A stretch of 9,724 nucleotides of DNA from CAYUYH01 sp964449175 (lineage in GTDB: Bacteria > Planctomycetota > Phycisphaerae > SM23-33), in NCBI GenBank assembly GCA_964449175.1, contig CAYUYH010000093.1, forward strand, positions 1 through 9,724, written 5' to 3'. Below the pieces are notes generated by a model, which was not told where the DNA came from, made no database searches, and was given only the letters and a program-made list of their open reading frames with translations. Position 1 is the first letter of the stretch. Each line of letters begins with the position of its first letter. Of this stretch, positions 6,718 through 9,724 are shown piece by piece. A program made the translations under genes and the position numbers.

Positions 6718-6760
6718 GATTCCCGCGTTTTGACGGGCGGGCGAGCCCGGATGGGGAATC
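6718..6760. repeat. Nested inverted repeat between the regulator and the radical SAM gene
   Basis: GATTCCC (6718-6724) pairs with GGGAATC (6754-6760), and inside lies CGGGC-GA-GCCCG (6738-6749). A further GGGCG/CGCCC pair can extend the outer stem. It sits in the 156-base spacer between the HTH_34 stop and the radical SAM start. There is no clear T-run after it, so it is either a rho-independent-like mRNA end without tract or another palindromic repeat. The rest of the spacer shows nothing I can name. Confidence 0.45.
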
Positions 6761-6807
6761 CCTGCGCCCACGCCGGGCGGGCGGGTGATTTGTGAAAGGG
6801 TCGAGCC

Positions 6808-8253
6808 ATGAAAGTGAAGATGATCCTTCCAGCACTGACGGCGGCCGTCTCGCCGTACTTCCGGCCAGTCAAGTATTCGCTGTTCCCGCCGATTGGGCTG
6901 GCGACACTCGCGGGCTACCTCAGCGACGACGACGAAGTGGAGATCCAGGACGAGCACGTCCAGAGACTGAACCTGGACGACGAGCCGGACCTCGTGGTGA
7001 TCGAGACGTACATCACGTCGGCGCGTGGCGCTTACGAGATTGCCGACCACTACCGCCGACGCGGCGCCTACGTGTGCATGGGCGGGCTGCACGTCACTTC
7101 CCTTCCGCGGGAGGCTGCACCGCACGCCGACAGCATCTTCCTCGGTCCGGGCGAGGACACCTGGCCGCGGTTCCTGGCCGACTTCCGCGCGGGGCAGCCG
7201 AGGAAGGTCTACCGCTCGACCACGCGGACGCTGGTGGGCGCCCCGCCGCCCCGCCGCGACCTGATACAGCGGAACCGATACCTGGTGCCGAACTCCATCG
7301 TCGTCACCCGCGGCTGCCCGCATCATTGCGAGTTCTGCTACAAGGACGCCTTCTTTGCCGGGGGCAAGAGCTTCTACACGATGTGTGTGGACGCGGCCCT
7401 CGCGCAGATCGAGCAGCTTCCCGGCAGGCACCTGTACTTCCTGGACGACAACCTGTTCGCGGACGAGCGGTTCGCGTTGTCGCTTTTCGCCGGCCTGAGG
7501 GGGATGGGCCGGGTATGGCAGGCGGCGGCGACCGTGGCGCAGGTGCTTCGGCCGGGGCTGCTCGAGAAGGCGGCGGAGGCGGGACTACGAAGTGCATTCA
7601 TCGGCTTCGAGACGCTTAGCGGGGCCAACCTGCAGGACATCGGCAAGCCGCACAATCTTCACCGCGACTACGAGGCCGCCGCCGCCCGCCTGCATGGGCT
7701 GGGGGTGATGATCAACGCCAGCTTCGTCTTCGGGATGGACCACGACGACGAGGACGTGTTCGACCGGACCGTGGCGTGGGCGATCAGGCAGGGAATCGAG
7801 ACGGCGACGTTCCACATACTGACGCCCTACCCCGGCACGCCGCTGTACAAGCGACTGACCGGCCAGGGGAGAATCCTGACGAGCGACTGGGACATGTACG
7901 ACACGCGGCACGCGGTGTTTCGCCCGGCGCTGATGTCGGCCGGCGAGCTGGAGCGCGGCTACTGGCGGGCGTACGAGCGGTTCTACTCGTGGAGCGGGAT
8001 CGTGGGGTCGGCGCTGGCCAAGGGGACGGCCGCAGGGTTCCTGCGTCACGTGGCGTACGCCGGCGCGTGGAAGAAGTGCGAGCACCTATGGAAGCTGGTC
8101 ATCAAGCTCGGGGCGCTGCCGCCCGCGCGGCCGCTGCTGGAGCGTGTGCTGTCAGGCCGGGGACGGGGCCGGGCTGGCGTTGCCGTCAGCCCGTCGCCCG
8201 GGGCGACCACCGCAGGGCGCGCTATAGTTTCCACGCCTTTGCGAAGGCCTTGA
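6808..8253 (+). CDS. Radical SAM protein with N-terminal cobalamin-binding-type domain
   Basis: A 481-residue enzyme. The N-terminal Rossmann-like domain (about 1-145) is of the B12-binding kind: P-P-I-G-L-A-T-L-A-G-Y-L (27-38), then D-E-H-V-Q (48-52) where the cobalamin motif DxHxxG would lie (final Gly absent), G-G-L-H (92-95) and G-P-G-E-D (113-117). The radical SAM core has T-R-G-C-P-H-H-C-E-F-C (167-177) with the CxxxCxxC cluster ligands Cys170, Cys174 and Cys177, then F-L-D-D-N, F-I-G-F-E, F-V-F-G-M-D and T-P-Y-P-G-T-P. Such proteins do methylations, ring rearrangements or other radical chemistry on lipids, tetrapyrroles or natural products; the substrate here is unknown. The ATG at 6808 follows GAAAGGG by 7 bases. 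The last 33 or so residues are low-complexity and overlap the convergent DUF6485-like gene by 32 bases. Confidence 0.9.
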   Translation: MKVKMILPALTAAVSPYFRPVKYSLFPPIGLATLAGYLSDDDEVEIQDEHVQRLNLDDEPDLVVIETYITSARGAYEIADHYRRRGAYVCMGGLHVTSLPREAAPHADSIFLGPGEDTWPRFLADFRAGQPRKVYRSTTRTLVGAPPPRRDLIQRNRYLVPNSIVVTRGCPHHCEFCYKDAFFAGGKSFYTMCVDAALAQIEQLPGRHLYFLDDNLFADERFALSLFAGLRGMGRVWQAAATVAQVLRPGLLEKAAEAGLRSAFIGFETLSGANLQDIGKPHNLHRDYEAAAARLHGLGVMINASFVFGMDHDDEDVFDRTVAWAIRQGIETATFHILTPYPGTPLYKRLTGQGRILTSDWDMYDTRHAVFRPALMSAGELERGYWRAYERFYSWSGIVGSALAKGTAAGFLRHVAYAGAWKKCEHLWKLVIKLGALPPARPLLERVLSGRGRGRAGVAVSPSPGATTAGRAIVSTPLRRP

Positions 8254-8416
8254 AGCTACGGTCGTAGGTGGCCTCGGCGGCGGGCGGAAAGCAGCAGCCG
8301 GGCAGTTGTCGCATGGCCAGGTGGTAGGCTATGCACTCGCAGCAGACGCCCATGCGGGGGCATCCGGAGTATGTGCATCCGCAATTGTCGAGGTTGTCGG
8401 ACTTCTTGCATTCCAT
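8222..8416 (-). CDS. Small cysteine-rich protein, DUF6485-like
   Basis: A 64-residue protein with nine cysteines: positions 3, 12, 14, 19, 25, 26, 28, 41 and 42. The order M-E-C-K-K-S-x-N-L, C-x-C-T-Y, C-C-E-C-I-x-Y-H, Q-L-P-G-C and T-Y-D-R-S is that of the DUF6485 family as I remember it. The spaced Cys pairs and nearby His residues suggest a metal or Fe-S site, but no function is established. A GGAGA lies about 9 bases before the ATG at 8416. On the minus strand it follows atpC, separated by a partial palindromic element. Its 3' end overlaps the radical SAM gene tail to tail; the reading frame keeps the family pattern to its end, so this is the frame under constraint there. Confidence 0.82.
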   Translation of the reverse strand: MECKKSDNLDNCGCTYSGCPRMGVCCECIAYHLAMRQLPGCCFPPAAEATYDRSFKAFAKAWKL

Positions 8417-8439
8417 CGTCGAAAGTCTCCAGGCGTTCC

Positions 8440-8508
8440 GCGTGCAACCGGCCTTCGTCCCGGCGCACCGGGACTACGGCGGGCCTTCGGCAAGTTGCAC
8501 GCCCTACG
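8440..8508. repeat. Palindromic intergenic element, copy 2 (partial)
   Basis: The core inverted repeat GCGTGCAAC/GTTGCACGC (8440-8448 with 8494-8502) is kept, followed by CCTACGG on the right as in copy 1. The outer left arm is missing. Between the core arms is a perfect hairpin GTCCCGG-CGCA-CCGGGAC (8457-8474); a near-identical module sits outside the core in the copy at 9009-9109. It lies between the atpC stop (8524) and the DUF6485-like start (8416), and relative to gene direction it is inverted compared with the other two copies. Confidence 0.75.
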
Positions 8509-8523
8509 GTTCACCTCATCGCG

Positions 8524-8991
8524 TCAGCGAGCTTGGCGTGCCCCGCCGGCGTAGGACCGCACGTGCCGGTGCATGTCGTACTCGCGCGCGATGCGGAACT
8601 TGGCGCTGGCGAACAACAGCATCTTGTCCCGCAGCTCGCGCTGCTGGGGTGTGGCGGTCGGCATGGCCCTGGCCCGCGCCATCTCCGCGAAGGCGGACTC
8701 CAGGTTCACCTCCTCGTGGGGAATACACTCCTCGGCCAGCATTGTCAGCGCCCCGGCGCGGACGTTGGCCAGCCCGCCGGAGATGAAGTACTGCCGCGTC
8801 CTGCCGCGCTGGGGTCTTACCGTCAGCGTGCCGGCCCCGATGGCGACGACCATAGGCGCGTGGCCCGCCAGGACCCCGAACGCCCCGTCCAGCGCGGGGA
8901 AGACCACGGACGCAACCTGGCCCGAGGCGACCTGTCCGGCCGGCGTGAGCACCTCAAACTGGTATGTCTTGGTGTATTGACTGTCAGCCAT
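8524..8991 (-). CDS. atpC: F-type ATP synthase epsilon subunit
   Basis: A 155-residue central-stalk subunit of F1. The N-terminal beta-sandwich (about 8-92) holds the family motifs F-E-V-L-T-P-A-G (12-19), F-P-A-L-D-G-A-F-G-V-L-A-G-H-A-P-M-V (31-48), G-T-L-T-V (54-58) and F-I-S-G-G-L-A-N-V (69-77). A helical hairpin (about 94-145) follows, in which epsilon can regulate ATP hydrolysis. The ATG at 8991 gives the normal N-terminus; the frame is open upstream only through the repeat element, which would add nonsense sequence. The ribosome-binding site is weak (GGGAAG touching the ATG). Unusually, the gene upstream on the same strand is a nitroreductase and not atpD, so this is an atpC detached from the usual atp operon. 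It is flanked on both sides by palindromic elements. Confidence 0.92.
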   Translation of the reverse strand: MADSQYTKTYQFEVLTPAGQVASGQVASVVFPALDGAFGVLAGHAPMVVAIGAGTLTVRPQRGRTRQYFISGGLANVRAGALTMLAEECIPHEEVNLESAFAEMARARAMPTATPQQRELRDKMLLFASAKFRIAREYDMHRHVRSYAGGARQAR

Positions 8992-9008
8992 CTTCCCGGT
9001 TCGGTTTT

Positions 9009-9109
9009 GTGGGGCGTGCAACTCGCCGCAGGCCCGCCGCAGGCGGGTTGCACGCGGAATGTCAAAGCCCGAAGTCCCGCGCGCCCCGGCGCGCCGGGAC
9101 ACGCCCCAC
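9009..9109 (-). repeat. Palindromic intergenic element, copy 3 (full, between nitroreductase and atpC)
   Basis: A 101-bp element with perfect 10-bp ends GTGGGGCGTG (9009-9018) and CACGCCCCAC (9100-9109). The core GCGTGCAAC/GTTGCACGC is at 9014-9022 with 9047-9055. A 14-bp perfect palindrome CCCGGCGCGCCGGG lies at 9085-9098, flanked by GTCCCG and CGGGAC. Read in the direction of the surrounding genes it has the same order as copy 1: outer arm, hairpin module, core, outer arm. It begins 3 bases after the nitroreductase stop. Compared with copy 1, one A-T pair in the outer stem is a G-C pair, changed on both arms. Confidence 0.85.
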
Positions 9110-9112
9110 GCA

Positions 9113-9625
9113 TTAGCTGTATTGCTCGTGGCAGACGATCTCGTCGATGGGCCTGCGGCTCTTGGCCTTAGCGGCGGCGCCGGCTGGATAGCCCAGCGTC
9201 AGCAGCTCGATGATCTGGCTGCCGGGCGGGACGGAGAGGATCTTGCAGCAGGCGTCCTGGTCGAAGTGGCCTATCCAGCAGGTGCCCAGGCCCTCGGCGA
9301 CGGCGGCGAGCGTCATGTGGTCAATCGCGATCGCGCAGTCCACCGGCCCGGACGGCACCTTGCAGTGCATCAGGCGTTGCGGCTCGGAGGAGACCACGGC
9401 GATCACCACCGGCGCGGCGCCGACGAAGTCCTGGCCGGCCGCGTCCCTCAGGGCTGCCCGAGTCTTTCCGTCGCGGACGACGATGAACTTGCGGTTCTGG
9501 GAGTTTCTGGCCGACGGCGACGCCCGCCCGGCCTCCAGCACGCGCATCAGCTTGTCTTCCTCGATCGCGCTCGCCTGGTAGCTCCGCACGCTGCATCGCT
9601 TCTCGATCGCCTCGTAGACATCCAT
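9113..9625 (-). CDS. Nitroreductase-family flavoprotein
   Basis: A 170-residue protein of the FMN-dependent nitroreductase family, cytoplasmic dimers that use NAD(P)H to reduce nitroaromatics, quinones or other electron acceptors. FMN phosphate and ring contacts are indicated by K-R-C-S-V-R-S-Y (9-16) and S-P-S-A-R-N-S-Q (36-43). The G-L-G-T-C-W-I-G-H-F (112-121) segment and the late L-G-Y-P (144-147) with Arg158 are also typical. Length matches the short subgroup of the family. It has four Cys in the second half (107-127 and 165 region), more than usual. The ATG at 9625 is preceded by AAAGGAG with an 8-base gap, a good site. It is upstream of atpC on the same strand, with an element between them. 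The physiological substrate cannot be told from sequence. Confidence 0.92.
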   Translation of the reverse strand: MDVYEAIEKRCSVRSYQASAIEEDKLMRVLEAGRASPSARNSQNRKFIVVRDGKTRAALRDAAGQDFVGAAPVVIAVVSSEPQRLMHCKVPSGPVDCAIAIDHMTLAAVAEGLGTCWIGHFDQDACCKILSVPPGSQIIELLTLGYPAGAAAKAKSRRPIDEIVCHEQYS

Positions 9626-9647
9626 CTTTCACGCTCCTTTCGGGCGC

Positions 9648-9721
9648 CTCGCCGGCGAGCATGCCCGCGCCAGGCCAGCAACACATTTCGTGGCGCGGCG
9701 GGGCTCCTGCCCCCCCCCGCC
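9648..9721. repeat. GC-rich palindrome and G/C-tract hairpin upstream of the nitroreductase
   Basis: CTCGCCGGCGAG (9648-9659) is a perfect 12-bp palindrome. GGCGGGG (9697-9703) can pair with CCCCGCC (9715-9721) around a loop; the right arm is part of a run of nine C (9710-9718). The region is the 5' flank of the nitroreductase gene and is cut by the window end, so promoter and neighbour cannot be judged. Confidence 0.45.
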
Positions 9722-9724
9722 AAA

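Noticed and set aside
6499..7431. 310-codon minus-strand frame across the regulator and radical SAM start
   Set aside because: It runs antisense through two supported genes and the hairpin spacer and shows no domain.
6808..8253. Assignment of the radical SAM gene as a hopanoid methylase (HpnP) or another named enzyme
   Set aside because: The shared architecture is too broad, and no hopanoid or matching pathway gene is next to it; left without a symbol.
8992..9102. Upstream extension of atpC through the repeat
   Set aside because: The added residues are encoded by the palindromic element; the ATG at 8991 gives the normal epsilon N-terminus.

Overview
The window is GC-rich, gene-dense bacterial chromosome carrying ordinary housekeeping genes plus a few lineage-restricted ones. 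I see no rRNA, tRNA, CRISPR array, insertion sequence or phage gene. High GC, a small Cys-rich DUF6485-type protein, an HTH_34 regulator paired with a membrane protein, and intergenic spacers filled with GC-rich palindromic repeats together suggest a Planctomycetota-type organism (possibly Phycisphaerae). That placement is inference; no marker gene here proves it.

Layout. Positions 1-1631 are read on the minus strand: cysS (cysteinyl-tRNA synthetase), then, after a spacer packed with hairpins, the first 18 codons of ruvC running off the left edge. A divergent promoter region (about 1632-1813) separates these from a plus-strand group: a TolC-family outer-membrane efflux lipoprotein, ruvA and ruvB. 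The three Holliday-junction genes are therefore all present but split over two divergent units, with cysS and the tolC-like gene between them. After a 239-base spacer with a double palindrome comes a two-gene plus-strand unit (six-helix membrane protein and HTH_34 winged-helix regulator), followed by a cobalamin-binding-type radical SAM enzyme. From 8222 to 9625 the genes are on the minus strand: a nitroreductase, the ATP synthase epsilon subunit (atpC, not next to atpD in this window), and the DUF6485-like protein, whose 3' end overlaps the 3' end of the radical SAM gene tail to tail.

How the genes work together. RuvA and RuvB form the branch-migration motor and RuvC is the resolvase. The membrane protein and regulator look like a self-regulated pair with an operator at 5599-5621. 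The radical SAM enzyme, nitroreductase and DUF6485-like protein have no evident shared pathway.

The most distinctive non-coding content is a family of about 100-bp palindromic intergenic elements (4301-4404, a partial copy at 8440-8508, and 9009-9109). They sit just after stop codons between co-directional genes, share the core GCGTGCAAC...GTTGCACGC, and show one compensatory base-pair change between copies. A separate chain of hairpins with 3-base loops fills the cysS-ruvC spacer (66-201). I found no gene cluster that I would call a new defence or biosynthetic system; the repeat family and the membrane-protein/regulator module are the best leads.
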